From positions 1-64,000 of the forward strand of contig NZ_QNQU01000014.1 in the NCBI RefSeq assembly GCF_003315595.1: DNA of 64,000 nucleotides. The letters run 5' to 3'. The stretch is from Pedobacter miscanthi (GTDB taxonomy: Bacteria > Bacteroidota > Bacteroidia > Sphingobacteriales > Sphingobacteriaceae). The notes below the pieces were generated by a model. That model worked only from the letters and a program-made list of their open reading frames with translations, made no database searches and was not told the origin of the DNA. The stretch's first letter is position 1; each line of letters begins with the position of its first letter. The position numbers were made by a program, and so were the translations under genes. Positions 25,321-34,605 of the stretch are shown piece after piece.

Positions 25321-26121
25321 CTATAAAAAATGATTAAAAAAGGTATATAGCAGGTTTAAGCAAATGGCAATCCCACCCAAAATTATCACCGTTAGATATT
25401 TTCTTTTGAAAAATAAGGCAAAAGCCACGATGTTTACCAACAACAGAACAGTGCTGATGTATATAAAAGGTTTAGCTACTTCATAAAAAATACTGCTGGG
25501 AATAAAATCGCTAACCAACTGCATTTTTACCTGTATGATTGGAATGATGTTCCAGATTAAAAGACATAATAAAATGGTTAAAAAAATGATGGATAATTTT
25601 TTTGGGCTGTCGTTTTTAACTTTATCCTGATTTAAGTGTTCAGGCATAATATGGCCAGATACATCAAACTCAATATCGTTACCATTAACAACAATTAATT
25701 TCCTTTCGTAATCCAAATAATTTTCGGGGGTTAACATAACCTCTTTACCCAAACAGACCGAAACATCTTTTAAATAATTTACCAGCCTGTTATGATCCTC
25801 AATCGAGTTAATTTCTAAAGGAGTAATGTCATTTTCGATTTCATCACCTCCAAAAAAATGGCATTTAATAAGAATACCCTCCAGGTGTATATTAACGCCT
25901 CTTAATAAATCTGACTTGCCATTCAAGTAATCAAAAACAATACTTTTATCAATCTGGCTTTCCGTTTCACCCGATAGGCCATTATAAAACGCCACTTTAT
26001 AACCGGTGTTTATAAGATCTATCCATTTCTCCCAATCTTCGATATTTGTATTTTTAACATATATATCCCTTAAAGAACCATCAATATAATATATCTTTTT
26101 TCTAAGTGTTTCCCAGTTCAT
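25321..26121 (-). CDS. Hypothetical membrane protein
   Basis: A 266-residue protein with a soluble N-terminal domain (about 1-175) and three membrane segments at the C-terminus (about 176-198, 216-236, 243-263). The N-terminal part starts MNWETLRKKIYYIDGSLRDI and has GLSGETESQIDKSIVF near 48; this resembles the soluble part of some proteins that follow polymorphic toxins, but I cannot identify it. Its base composition is more AT-rich than the core genes around it, which may mean recent arrival. Confidence 0.6.
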   Translation of the reverse strand: MNWETLRKKIYYIDGSLRDIYVKNTNIEDWEKWIDLINTGYKVAFYNGLSGETESQIDKSIVFDYLNGKSDLLRGVNIHLEGILIKCHFFGGDEIENDITPLEINSIEDHNRLVNYLKDVSVCLGKEVMLTPENYLDYERKLIVVNGNDIEFDVSGHIMPEHLNQDKVKNDSPKKLSIIFLTILLCLLIWNIIPIIQVKMQLVSDFIPSSIFYEVAKPFIYISTVLLLVNIVAFALFFKRKYLTVIILGGIAICLNLLYTFFNHFL

Positions 26122-26410
26122 TCTCGATTATTTGCTCGATAAAAGTATAAATCTTTATTTCATTCCTAAATGACATGTTGATCCTTTATTGCTATTAGTA
26201 AAGATTTTTGCAGTATTAAAACCCTATCTCTCAAAAATTTAATTACACTAAAACCATTTACCAGATTTTACTTAGTGTATATTTTTAATTTTTTTTAAGT
26301 TTAAAAATACGTAATAATAAACTGATAATAAGATATTTATGTGATAGTGTATTTGCTACAATATGTAAAAATTTACGTTTTAAAACTCGTTTTTGTGGAA
26401 GATAAGTCTT
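26122..26410. other. AT-rich gap between divergent genes
   Basis: This region of about 290 bases upstream of pckA holds no reading frame I can support and no repeat of the families above. It is very rich in A and T, with GATATTTATGTGATAGTGTA near its right end. It likely carries regulatory sites for pckA and for the divergent membrane protein gene. Confidence 0.4.
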
Positions 26411-26418
26411 TACCTTTG
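26411..26418 (+). promoter_or_regulatory. -7 box of the pckA promoter
   Basis: TACCTTTG is a perfect TAnnTTTG match 22 nt before the pckA ATG. A TTTG at 26392-26395 is only 15 nt upstream, shorter than the usual 18-21, so the -33 element is uncertain. Confidence 0.5.
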
Positions 26419-26440
26419 CTCCACTAACTAACTTATTGTT

Positions 26441-28036
26441 ATGAGCAAAAAGAAGCTGCAAGCGCCAGATTTAGGCTATTTAAATCTCGGCGAGAACATT
26501 GCTGTAAAGTACCAATTGTCTCCAAAAGAGTTAATTGATGAAGCCTTATTAAATAATGAAGGTACCATGGCCGCGTCGGGTGCGCTGGCTATTGATACCG
26601 GGAAATTTACCGGACGTTCGCCTAAAGACAGGTTTATCGTGTGCGACGATGTAACAGAGGACCAAGTATGGTGGGGAGATGTGAACATCAAAATCAGTCC
26701 GGAAAAATTTGACCAGTTATATGGTAAGATCACCGGTTATCTTGGCGACAGAACAATTTATGTGCGTGATGCTACAGCATGTGCCGATCCTGATTATTCG
26801 ATTTCCATCCGGGTAATTACAGAAACGGCTTACCAGAATCTTTTTGCTCATCATTTATTTATCCGCCCTGATGAAGATGGTTTGGTGGGTATGCCAGAAT
26901 GGACCATCATTGCGGCACCAGGTTTTCTGGCCGATACTGCTGTTGATGGAACCCGTCAGGAAAATTTCTCCGTGATCAACTTTACCAAAAAGATGATCCT
27001 GATTGGTGGTACGGGTTATACTGGCGAAATTAAAAAGGGAATCTTTTCGGTGTTAAATTTTATCCTGCCTGTATATAAGAATACGCTTTCTATGCACTGT
27101 TCTGCCAATGTGGGCAAAGATGGCGATACGGCCATATTCTTTGGTTTATCCGGAACAGGTAAAACCACATTATCTGCCGATCCCGAAAGAGGTTTGATTG
27201 GTGATGACGAACATGGCTGGGGTAACGATTCGGTATTTAACTTCGAAGGCGGCTGTTATGCAAAATGTGTTGATCTAACCGAAGAGAAAGAGCCACAGAT
27301 TTTTAAGGCCATTAAATTTGGTTCCTTATTAGAAAACATCAACTTTTTTCCGGGTACAAAAGAGGTTGATTATGCCAATATCGATAAAACAGAGAATACA
27401 CGCGTTGCTTATCCTATAGATTATATTGATAATGCAATTATACCATCAATAGCAGCTGTTCCTAAAAATATCTTTTTCCTAACTGCCGATGCATTTGGTG
27501 TTTTGCCACCAATTTCAAAATTAAATGTTGAGCAGGCCATGTTCCACTTTATGAGTGGCTACACCGCAAAGGTTGCCGGAACCGAAGCAGGTGTTACCGA
27601 ACCTCAGCTCACCTTTTCTGCCTGCTTTGGTAAAGCTTTTCTTCCGTTGCACCCTTCAAAATATGCGGCTTTGTTGGGCGAAAAAATGAAAAAGCACGAG
27701 GTAAACGTTTGGCTGGTAAACACCGGATGGAGCGGGGGGGCTTATGGTGTAGGCAAAAGGATGAAGTTAAGCTACACCCGTGCCATGATCAAGGCTGCTT
27801 TAAACGGAAGTTTAAACCATAACCATTATAAACAGCACCATGTATTTAAATTAATGATGCCGTTAAATTGTCCGGGTGTTCCAAGTGATATTTTAGATCC
27901 TTCTAAAACATGGGATAATCAGGAAGAATATTTTTTAAAGGCTTATCAGCTGGCTGATGCCTTCGAAGAGAATTTTAAACAGTTCGAACTGACAAAAGTG
28001 TCAAAAAGCAGACACGAAGCGTTAAAATTATGTTAA
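26441..28036 (+). CDS. pckA: ATP-type phosphoenolpyruvate carboxykinase
   Basis: Converts oxaloacetate and ATP to phosphoenolpyruvate, the first step of gluconeogenesis, or the reverse under fermentation. The 531-residue protein has FTGRSPKDRFIV near 46, HCSANVGKDGDTAIFFGLS ahead of the kinase loop GLSGTGKTTLSADP (from residue 235), the metal site LIGDDEHGW, and RMKLSYTRAMI near 440. Length fits the ATP-dependent family (about 530-540). A terminator follows at 28108. Confidence 0.97.
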   Translation: MSKKKLQAPDLGYLNLGENIAVKYQLSPKELIDEALLNNEGTMAASGALAIDTGKFTGRSPKDRFIVCDDVTEDQVWWGDVNIKISPEKFDQLYGKITGYLGDRTIYVRDATACADPDYSISIRVITETAYQNLFAHHLFIRPDEDGLVGMPEWTIIAAPGFLADTAVDGTRQENFSVINFTKKMILIGGTGYTGEIKKGIFSVLNFILPVYKNTLSMHCSANVGKDGDTAIFFGLSGTGKTTLSADPERGLIGDDEHGWGNDSVFNFEGGCYAKCVDLTEEKEPQIFKAIKFGSLLENINFFPGTKEVDYANIDKTENTRVAYPIDYIDNAIIPSIAAVPKNIFFLTADAFGVLPPISKLNVEQAMFHFMSGYTAKVAGTEAGVTEPQLTFSACFGKAFLPLHPSKYAALLGEKMKKHEVNVWLVNTGWSGGAYGVGKRMKLSYTRAMIKAALNGSLNHNHYKQHHVFKLMMPLNCPGVPSDILDPSKTWDNQEEYFLKAYQLADAFEENFKQFELTKVSKSRHEALKLC

Positions 28037-28107
28037 ATGTGCTTTAAAATGCATTTTTTGAACAAAAAATTTGCAATTCGATTTTTTTTTAGTTTTTATT
28101 GTGAAAG

Positions 28108-28134
28108 AATTGCCTCGGCTGGGGCAATTTTTTT
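28108..28134 (+). terminator. Terminator after pckA
   Basis: AATTGCC (28108-28114) pairs with GGCAATT (28123-28129) around TCGGCTGG, followed by TTTTT. Confidence 0.8.
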
Positions 28135-28204
28135 GTTATACACCCAAATTGGTTTACCGAAACTAAATTCTAAGTAACGATTTAATTGCTTATTGATTTA
28201 TTAA

Positions 28205-28234
28205 TTTGTAATTTAAAATCAATTTATAAATTTG
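28205..28234 (+). promoter_or_regulatory. Promoter of the exbB-exbD-exbD-tonB operon
   Basis: TTTG (28205-28208), 18 nt, then TAAATTTG (28227-28234): both boxes perfect for Bacteroidota. It gives an untranslated leader of about 95 nt before exbB. Confidence 0.7.
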
Positions 28235-28334
28235 TTTTTCGCAACAATTTCGGATAAGAAACGTTGTGTGTATTACAGTAAGAAAAAACAGCTAAAAATT
28301 AAAAACAAGAACTAAAACTAAAATTTCAAAAAAA

Positions 28335-29165
28335 ATGGCAAACGCACCAAAACCAACAACTGTTAAAAAAGAGAGCTCTTCTAGTGCTTCAAATGTATTT
28401 GCAACATTCGTTATTCCAATCTGTATTGTTATTGGATTCTGTGTTTGGAGATTCGTATTCGGAGAAGGAAGTAACTTTATCGATGGTGACAGAGAAAAAT
28501 TACCATTACCTGGTAACTATCTTGGAACAGCATACAAAGGAGGCCCTATCGTAGCGATCTTGGTTGGATTACTATTGGTAGTAATTGTATTCTCTATCGA
28601 GCGTTTCATCGTTATTGGTAAAGCAAGTGGAAAATCAAGCTTAGATACTTTCATCCGTAAAGTACAAGGTTTATTAAGCGCAGGAAACATCGAAGCTGCA
28701 AAAGCGGAGTGTGACAAACAACAAGGTTCAGTTGCTAACGTAATTAAATCTGGTTTGAAAAAATATAGCGAAGTTGAAGCTGATACCAACATGGATGTTG
28801 AGCAATCAATCGTTGCCATCCAAAAAGAGGTTGAAGAAGCTACAGCTTTAGAAATGCCAATGTTAGAGCAAAACTTAACTGTAATTGCAACTTTGGTATC
28901 AATCGGTACATTGGTAGGTTTATTGGGTACAGTAACAGGTATGATCCGTGCATTCGCCGGTTTAGCAAACTCTGGTGCTCCAGATCAGTCGGCATTAGCG
29001 GTAGGTATCTCTGAGGCACTTATCAACACTGCAACTGGTATCTTGGTATCTACTGTGGCAATTATCATGTACAACGTATTAACTTCTAAAATCGACAAGT
29101 TAACTTACGCAATCGATGAGGCTGGTTTCAGCATCGTTCAAACATACGCTAGTTCGCATAAATAA
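28335..29165 (+). CDS. exbB: MotA/TolQ/ExbB proton channel protein
   Basis: Forms the proton-driven motor core that powers TonB-dependent outer membrane transport. The 276-residue protein has an N-terminal membrane segment (about 23-42), a second near 70-90 (PIVAILVGLLLVVIVFSIER), a cytoplasmic loop, and the paired C-terminal segments with GTVTGMIRAFAGLANSGA near 195, the family signature. The first of seven closely spaced genes. Confidence 0.9.
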   Translation: MANAPKPTTVKKESSSSASNVFATFVIPICIVIGFCVWRFVFGEGSNFIDGDREKLPLPGNYLGTAYKGGPIVAILVGLLLVVIVFSIERFIVIGKASGKSSLDTFIRKVQGLLSAGNIEAAKAECDKQQGSVANVIKSGLKKYSEVEADTNMDVEQSIVAIQKEVEEATALEMPMLEQNLTVIATLVSIGTLVGLLGTVTGMIRAFAGLANSGAPDQSALAVGISEALINTATGILVSTVAIIMYNVLTSKIDKLTYAIDEAGFSIVQTYASSHK

Positions 29166-29243
29166 GAATTTTGAAAAAATTTTTACCGGCTTTATGGAAA
29201 ACCGGAAAAAAGATCATCATTATTAAAAACTAGTAAAAATATT

Positions 29244-29858
29244 ATGCCTAGAATTAAAGTTAAAAGAACAAGTACAGTAACAGATATGACTGCCATGTGT
29301 GATGTGGCTTCATTGTTACTTACTTTCTTCATCTTAACTGCTACAGCGAGGCAACCAGAACCACTAGCCGTTTCTACACCTTCATCTACGTATGAGTTTA
29401 AGGTACCGGTAGAAAACAATGCGATATTAACCATTGGGCAGGGTAAAGTTTTCTTTGAAGTAGCAGGTGTTAAAGTAAGAGCGAAAACATTAGAGCTAAT
29501 GGGCGAACAGTACAAAATATCGTTCACTCCTTTAGAAGTACAACGTTTTTCGGCGATAGGAAGTTTCGGTGTGCCAATCCAGAATTTAAAATCACTGATT
29601 GCATTAAACGGAGCTGACCGTATGAAACCTGGAGTACAACCGGGTATACCTTCAGATTCGACTGACAATCAGTTAAATGCCTGGGTTTTAAATGCACGTA
29701 AAGCTACTAAAGAAATCAACAATCAGGATATGCGTATCAGTATCAAAGGTGATGCTAAAGAAGAATATCCGGTAGTTAAAAAGATTATTGATGTACTTCA
29801 GAAACAAAGTGTAAACAAATTCTTGTTGGTAACTAACTCTGAAGCTAAAAAGAAATAA
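29244..29858 (+). CDS. exbD: ExbD/TolR family protein, first copy
   Basis: A 204-residue single-pass protein. The N-terminal TDMTAMCDVASLLLTFFILT (about 14-33) has the membrane segment with the proton-conducting Asp (Asp22 in MCDVA). The periplasmic domain is longer than the usual 140 residues. It is followed after 3 nt by a second, different ExbD, an arrangement typical of Bacteroidota, where the two may form a heterodimer in the ExbB ring. Confidence 0.88.
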   Translation: MPRIKVKRTSTVTDMTAMCDVASLLLTFFILTATARQPEPLAVSTPSSTYEFKVPVENNAILTIGQGKVFFEVAGVKVRAKTLELMGEQYKISFTPLEVQRFSAIGSFGVPIQNLKSLIALNGADRMKPGVQPGIPSDSTDNQLNAWVLNARKATKEINNQDMRISIKGDAKEEYPVVKKIIDVLQKQSVNKFLLVTNSEAKKK

Positions 29859-29861
29859 GAA

Positions 29862-30368
29862 ATGGCAGAATTAAACACGGGCGGGAAGAAAGCCACGCCA
29901 AGGGTTGATATGACCCCGATGGTGGATCTAATGTTTCTTTTGGTAACATTCTTTATCTTAACAACAGTAATCTCTACGCCACAGGCGATGGATATTGCAA
30001 AACCGGATAAAAACGAAAAGTTACCTGAAAACAGATTAGAGCTGAAAGCAAGTAAAACAATGACCATATTATTGGGTAAAAACAATAAAGTAGCATGGTA
30101 CATGGGAGTAGCTGGTGAAAGTGCTCCAACTATCGAATCAGCATCACAAATTGAAGACGCTATTGTAAAAAATAGAAAAACAGCTGATGCTTCGGGTGTT
30201 GCAGGCGACTTTGTTGTACTTGTAAAACCAACATCAGGTTCTACCTTTCAGAACTTTGTTGATATTATGGACGAGTTAGAAATTCTTAAAGTAAAGGTTC
30301 GTCAGATTGATGATGATAACATCCTTGACAATGAGAAACAGTTCATGAAAGAAAAGGGAATTTTATAA
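29862..30368 (+). CDS. exbD: ExbD/TolR family protein, second copy
   Basis: A 168-residue partner of the ExbB motor. The membrane segment VDMTPMVDLMFLLVTFFILT (about 15-34) carries the conserved Asp in MVDLM, as expected for ExbD. The periplasmic part differs strongly from the first copy. Starts 3 nt after it and ends 18 nt before tonB. Confidence 0.88.
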   Translation: MAELNTGGKKATPRVDMTPMVDLMFLLVTFFILTTVISTPQAMDIAKPDKNEKLPENRLELKASKTMTILLGKNNKVAWYMGVAGESAPTIESASQIEDAIVKNRKTADASGVAGDFVVLVKPTSGSTFQNFVDIMDELEILKVKVRQIDDDNILDNEKQFMKEKGIL

Positions 30369-30386
30369 TCAGTAAAACCAATAGTT

Positions 30387-31205
30387 ATGTCGAAGTTAGA
30401 TATATTCAGAAAAGAATGGCTTGAAGTGGTTTTTGCCGATAAAAACAAAAACTATGGTGCGTACCAATTGCGTAAAACAAATGGTGCCAACACTACTAAA
30501 GCCTTAATTATTGGATCTATTATCTTCCTTGTATTATTTTTCTCTCCAAAAATCTATAGCCTTATCAAAGGTTCAATGGATCAGCAGGAAGATCAGGTAA
30601 AAGCACAGGAAGTAATTTTAGCTCCACCACCACCGGTTAACCCCGAAACACCTCCACCGCCACCGGTAGAGCCACCGCCACCAAAGGTAGATCAGGTGAA
30701 AATGCCACCTCCAATTGTAAAACCTGATATCGAGGTTCGTGATGAACCACCTACAGTTGAAAAATTGAAAGAAGCTGACCCAGGTCAGAGGGATATCAAA
30801 GGTGATCCAACTGCAGAGATCAATATCGCTGAACCGGTTGGAGAAGGACCAAAAAGAGAAGCTGCTGTTGCGGTTGATGATAATAAAGTTTACGACTTTG
30901 TTAGTATCGAGAAACAACCAGAATATCCGGGAGGTATTGCGAAATTCTATAAGTATTTAGGAGGAGCAATTAAATATCCGCCAATGGCACAGGAAAACAA
31001 CGTTCAGGGTAAAGTATTCTTATCTTTCGTTGTTGAAAAAGATGGTAAATTAACAGATATCCAGGTTACCCGCGGTTTGGGTAGCGGAACTGATGAAGAA
31101 GCCATCCGTGTGTTGAAAGCTAGTCCACGTTGGAACCCAGGTATCCAAAATGGTAAGCCGGTAAGGGTAAAATACAACATCAACGTTAACTTTACATTGA
31201 ACTAA
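30387..31205 (+). CDS. tonB: Energy transducer TonB
   Basis: Carries the energy of the ExbB/ExbD motor to outer membrane receptors. The 272-residue protein has a cytoplasmic start with NKNYGAYQLRKT, typical of Bacteroidota TonB, one membrane segment (about 44-60), a proline-rich spacer with repeated PPPP (about 75-115) and a C-terminal TonB domain (about 185-272) with GKVFLSFVVEKDGKLTDI and SPRWNPGIQNGKPV. Confidence 0.93.
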   Translation: MSKLDIFRKEWLEVVFADKNKNYGAYQLRKTNGANTTKALIIGSIIFLVLFFSPKIYSLIKGSMDQQEDQVKAQEVILAPPPPVNPETPPPPPVEPPPPKVDQVKMPPPIVKPDIEVRDEPPTVEKLKEADPGQRDIKGDPTAEINIAEPVGEGPKREAAVAVDDNKVYDFVSIEKQPEYPGGIAKFYKYLGGAIKYPPMAQENNVQGKVFLSFVVEKDGKLTDIQVTRGLGSGTDEEAIRVLKASPRWNPGIQNGKPVRVKYNINVNFTLN

Positions 31206-31211
31206 TAGTAG

Positions 31212-31439
31212 ATGTTAAATTTTGATATTTTTAAGCAAAAATCGCCTAAACAGCGGTTTTTGCTCATTTTAGGCCTTATCATGTTTGTCTTTTATGTGGT
31301 TCTGGGCTTTGCATTCATTTTTTACGAGCCGATTGCCCTCCGTTTAAGTACAATTCCACAATGGGGCAGAATCGCAATAGGTATCTTCCTGATTATTTAT
31401 GCTTTTGTAAGATTATTAAGCCTGGGTAGGCGCGACTAA
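31212..31439 (+). CDS. Small membrane protein in the tonB operon
   Basis: A 75-residue protein with two membrane segments (about 17-37 and 48-66) and a basic N-terminus. It starts 6 nt after tonB and ends 7 nt before the PstS-like gene, so it is part of the operon. No family recognised; such small proteins recur in this place in Bacteroidota and may aid motor assembly. Confidence 0.65.
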   Translation: MLNFDIFKQKSPKQRFLLILGLIMFVFYVVLGFAFIFYEPIALRLSTIPQWGRIAIGIFLIIYAFVRLLSLGRRD

Positions 31440-31446
31440 ATCATTA

Positions 31447-32343
31447 ATGAGAAATTTCCTTTTTATATTATGTGTACTTGCTCTGGTATCCTGTAAGAGT
31501 AAAGCAAAAACAGATGCGGTTAAAGAAACACGCACCAGCGGTACACTAAAAATGCTGGTGGATGAAAGTGTAGGCCCGATTGTACAGGATCAGATTGATA
31601 TATTCAATCTTGATTATCCGCAGGCCAAATTTCAGCTTACTGTTAAACCTGAAGAGAAACTTTTGCCCGCTTTTTTAAACGATAGTGTGAGGGTAATTGT
31701 GTTACCGAGGTTATTAACCAAAGCAGAAGAAAAGTATTACAACCAGCGGAATATTAAAATCAATACATCGCGTTTTGCCATTGATGGAATTGCTTTAATT
31801 ACTAACCAGGGCAATATTGATAGCACTATTACCGTTAAAGAGGTGATTGATATATTACAGGGGAAGAAATCAGATAAAAAATTGGTGTTCGATAATGCTT
31901 ATTCAAGCACTTTTCAATACTTTAAAGAACTGGCTAAAATCAGTCAATTTCCAGCTACAGGTGTTTACTCTAAAAATTCCAGCAAAGAAGTAATTAAACT
32001 TATTGCAGAAGATAAAAATTTTATTGGTATTTTGGGCGTAAATTGGATTGCCGATCAGAATACAGAAGCTAGTGAATACCTTTCGCAGGTAAAAGTATTG
32101 GGAGTGAAAAATCTGAAGGGCAAGGTTGGAGATGACCAGTTTTATAAACCAACCCAGGATAATCTGATCAATGGTGTTTATCCTTTCCTACGAAATATAA
32201 ATATCATCGACTGCGAAGGCAGGGATGGTTTAGGCACAGGATTTGCAACATGGTTAAGAAGTCAGAGAGGACAGTTGATTGTACTTAAATCTGGACTCGG
32301 TCCGCACAAGCTGATGCCGAGGGAACTTCACCTGACAAAGTGA
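31447..32343 (+). CDS. PstS-like substrate-binding lipoprotein
   Basis: A 298-residue protein with a lipobox (LVSC, Cys16). The mature part follows the phosphate-binding (PBP-like) fold: GTLKMLVDESVGPIVQDQID at the start, VIVLPRLLTKAE near 86 and DGIALITNQGNIDSTITVKE near 117. No permease or ATPase genes are near, so a role as transport receptor is unlikely; linkage to TonB suggests an accessory envelope role. Ligand unknown. Confidence 0.75.
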   Translation: MRNFLFILCVLALVSCKSKAKTDAVKETRTSGTLKMLVDESVGPIVQDQIDIFNLDYPQAKFQLTVKPEEKLLPAFLNDSVRVIVLPRLLTKAEEKYYNQRNIKINTSRFAIDGIALITNQGNIDSTITVKEVIDILQGKKSDKKLVFDNAYSSTFQYFKELAKISQFPATGVYSKNSSKEVIKLIAEDKNFIGILGVNWIADQNTEASEYLSQVKVLGVKNLKGKVGDDQFYKPTQDNLINGVYPFLRNINIIDCEGRDGLGTGFATWLRSQRGQLIVLKSGLGPHKLMPRELHLTK

Positions 32344-32427
32344 AATTAAATTAAAAAACTATAAATTGAACCACGAAGTAAATCTAAAGAGACACTTCAT
32401 TTTTATTAAAAAAAAACAGAATATCCG

Positions 32428-34149
32428 ATGAAAATTTTAAAGAAAGCAATAACCTTAAATGTAGGTTTGGTGTTGATGGGTTCTGCAGTTTTTGCTCAAG
32501 ATTTAAATGACGCGAAAAAAGCCATTGACGCTGAACAGTACCAAAAAGCATCATCAGTGCTTAAATCGTTGGTGAGCTCCAAAGCATCAGATGGTAATAA
32601 TTATTACAATCTTGGCTTGGTTTACTTAAAAACCGGTTATATCGACTCTGCAAGAGCGGTATTTAACAAAGGTGTAACTGCCGATCCAAAAAATAACCTA
32701 AATTTAATTGGTTTAGGCGAAGCAGATATGTTATCTAACAATCCAACATCAGCAAAATCTAATTTTGATAAAGCTGTTGCATTGGCACCGAAAGATTACA
32801 AGACTTATTTGTATATCGGTAAAGCTTATTTAGCGCAGGATAAACCAAGTGATGACGTATCTAAACCTGATTTTACAAACGCTTTAGCGAATATTACCAA
32901 AGCTGATGAGTTGGATTCGAAAGATAAAGACGCCGAAGTTTTCTTGGCTCAAGGTGACGCCTATGCTTTGCAGAAGAAAAATTCTGAAGCATTAGGTCCA
33001 TACATGCGTGTTGGAGATGTTGATCCTAATAACAGACGTGCAAAAACTCAGATTGGTAAGATGTATAAAGAGTCTAGAGCATTTCCTGAAGGTGAAAAAG
33101 AATTACAGGATGTAATTGCAGCTGATGCAAATTATGGTCCGGCTTACCGTGAGTTAGGTGAGTTATACTTACAGTGGAGTAGCTTTGGTACAGATAAAGA
33201 AAAAGCAGCTAAAGCGATTGAGAATTATAAAAAATACATGGATTTAACCGATAAATCTTTGGAATCTCAATTACGTTATGCACAGTTTTTATTTTATGCT
33301 AAAGATTACAAAACACTTGAACAAGTGGCAACTGCATTACAAGTTCCTGCAAACGATCCTAAAGGGAATGTTGTTGCCAGGATGAAAGGCTGGGCAGCTT
33401 ATGAAAACGGTAACTACCCTCAGGCATTAACCAGTTTAACAGAATTTTTCGCAAAAGAAAAAGATAAAACTAAAATTTTAGGCAACGATTACCTTTATTT
33501 AGGTAAAGCTCAATTAAAAGCTGGTCAGGATAGTTTAGGTGTAAATAATATTATTGAAGCTGCAAAAATTGATTCTACCAATGCGGATGCATTAGCTGAA
33601 GCAGGTTTAGCATTATACAAAGCTAAGAAATATGGCAAAGCAGCAGAGATTTATACTTTAGCAACTAAATATAATCCTAATGGTAAAGGTTCATTAACCA
33701 ATTACTACTATATAGGTCAAACTAGATTCTTGGAAGGGTATTTTGCACAAAAAGATAAGAAACCTTTAAACACAGCTGCATTGGTTGAAGCGGATTCAGC
33801 ATTGAGTCACTTAAATAAAGTTTCACCGGAGTTTGCTTTAGGTTATTTTACAAGAGCCAGGATTGCTAATTTGTTAGAAGATAAAGCAAATCCAAAATAT
33901 GCATCTATTCCATATTTTGAAAAATACATTAGTTTAGTTAAACCTGAAGAGCAAGCAACTAATAAAACAAACCTTGTAGAATCTTACGATTACTTAGGTG
34001 CGTATTATGCTGATAAGGATAAAGCAAAAGCTATTGATTTTTTAAATAAGAGTATAGCGCTTGATCCACAAGGACCATTTGCAGCAGCTAAGCTTAAAGA
34101 ACTGCAGTCTCCTGCCGCCGCTCCAAAAGCGAAAGCAAAAGGCAAATAA
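32428..34149 (+). CDS. Exported tetratricopeptide repeat protein
   Basis: A 573-residue protein with a Sec signal peptide (1-23, ending VFAQ) and many TPR units, for example NNYYNLGLVYLKTGYIDSAR near 52-71 and NADALAEAGLALYKAKKYGK near 387-406. It ends with a short Ala/Lys-rich tail. TPR proteins hold complexes together; being the last gene of the ExbB/ExbD/TonB operon suggests a periplasmic scaffold. A terminator follows 20 nt later. Confidence 0.8.
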   Translation: MKILKKAITLNVGLVLMGSAVFAQDLNDAKKAIDAEQYQKASSVLKSLVSSKASDGNNYYNLGLVYLKTGYIDSARAVFNKGVTADPKNNLNLIGLGEADMLSNNPTSAKSNFDKAVALAPKDYKTYLYIGKAYLAQDKPSDDVSKPDFTNALANITKADELDSKDKDAEVFLAQGDAYALQKKNSEALGPYMRVGDVDPNNRRAKTQIGKMYKESRAFPEGEKELQDVIAADANYGPAYRELGELYLQWSSFGTDKEKAAKAIENYKKYMDLTDKSLESQLRYAQFLFYAKDYKTLEQVATALQVPANDPKGNVVARMKGWAAYENGNYPQALTSLTEFFAKEKDKTKILGNDYLYLGKAQLKAGQDSLGVNNIIEAAKIDSTNADALAEAGLALYKAKKYGKAAEIYTLATKYNPNGKGSLTNYYYIGQTRFLEGYFAQKDKKPLNTAALVEADSALSHLNKVSPEFALGYFTRARIANLLEDKANPKYASIPYFEKYISLVKPEEQATNKTNLVESYDYLGAYYADKDKAKAIDFLNKSIALDPQGPFAAAKLKELQSPAAAPKAKAKGK

Positions 34150-34169
34150 TTAAAAGTTAAATAATTTAG

Positions 34170-34205
34170 AAAAGGCAGAGTTTGGTTACTCTGCCTTTTT
34201 CTTTT
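34170..34205 (+). terminator. Terminator after the TPR gene
   Basis: AAAAGGCAGAG pairs with CTCTGCCTTTT around the loop TTTGGTTA, followed by a T-rich run. The loop is also the -33 box of the nuoA promoter. Confidence 0.85.
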
Positions 34206-34212
34206 ACTTTTG
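34181..34212 (+). promoter_or_regulatory. nuoA promoter inside the upstream terminator
   Basis: TTTG (34181-34184), 20 nt, then TACTTTTG (34205-34212). Both are perfect Bacteroidota boxes. The -33 box is the terminator loop and the -7 box overlaps its T run. Start of transcription would be about 12 nt before the nuoA ATG. Confidence 0.7.
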
Positions 34213-34230
34213 CATCATAAAATAATTCAT

Positions 34231-34602
34231 ATGCAAGCGCAAAGTTCCTCTATAGATTTTTTACCCATTATATTTCAGGTAATCGTTGCTTTAGGTTTTG
34301 TGGTAACCACATTGGTTGCAACCCACTTATTAGGCCCGAAACGTAAAACAGCCGATAAACTGGAAACTTTTGAGGCCGGTATTAAATCGGTAGGTAATGC
34401 CCGTCAGCCTTTCTCTATCAAATATTTTGTTGTAGCCATCCTGTTTGTGCTTTTCGATGTAGAGGTAATCTTTATGTATCCTTGGGCGGTTAATTTCCGT
34501 GCTTTAAAAATGGATGGGATGATTGAGATGTTCATTTTTATGGGCACTTTATTGTTAGGTTTTATCTACGTAATCAAGAAAAAAGTTTTAGACTGGAACT
34601 AA
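34231..34602 (+). CDS. nuoA: NADH:quinone oxidoreductase subunit A
   Basis: A membrane subunit at the joint of the two arms of complex I. The 123-residue protein has three membrane segments, with the family signature KLETFEAGIKSVGNARQPFS (about 43-62) between the first two. I chose the ATG at 34231 (MQAQSSSIDFLP); the earlier TTG lies within the predicted promoter. It is 227 nt away from nuoB, unlike most nuo operons. Confidence 0.93.
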   Translation: MQAQSSSIDFLPIIFQVIVALGFVVTTLVATHLLGPKRKTADKLETFEAGIKSVGNARQPFSIKYFVVAILFVLFDVEVIFMYPWAVNFRALKMDGMIEMFIFMGTLLLGFIYVIKKKVLDWN

Positions 34603-34605
34603 TCA

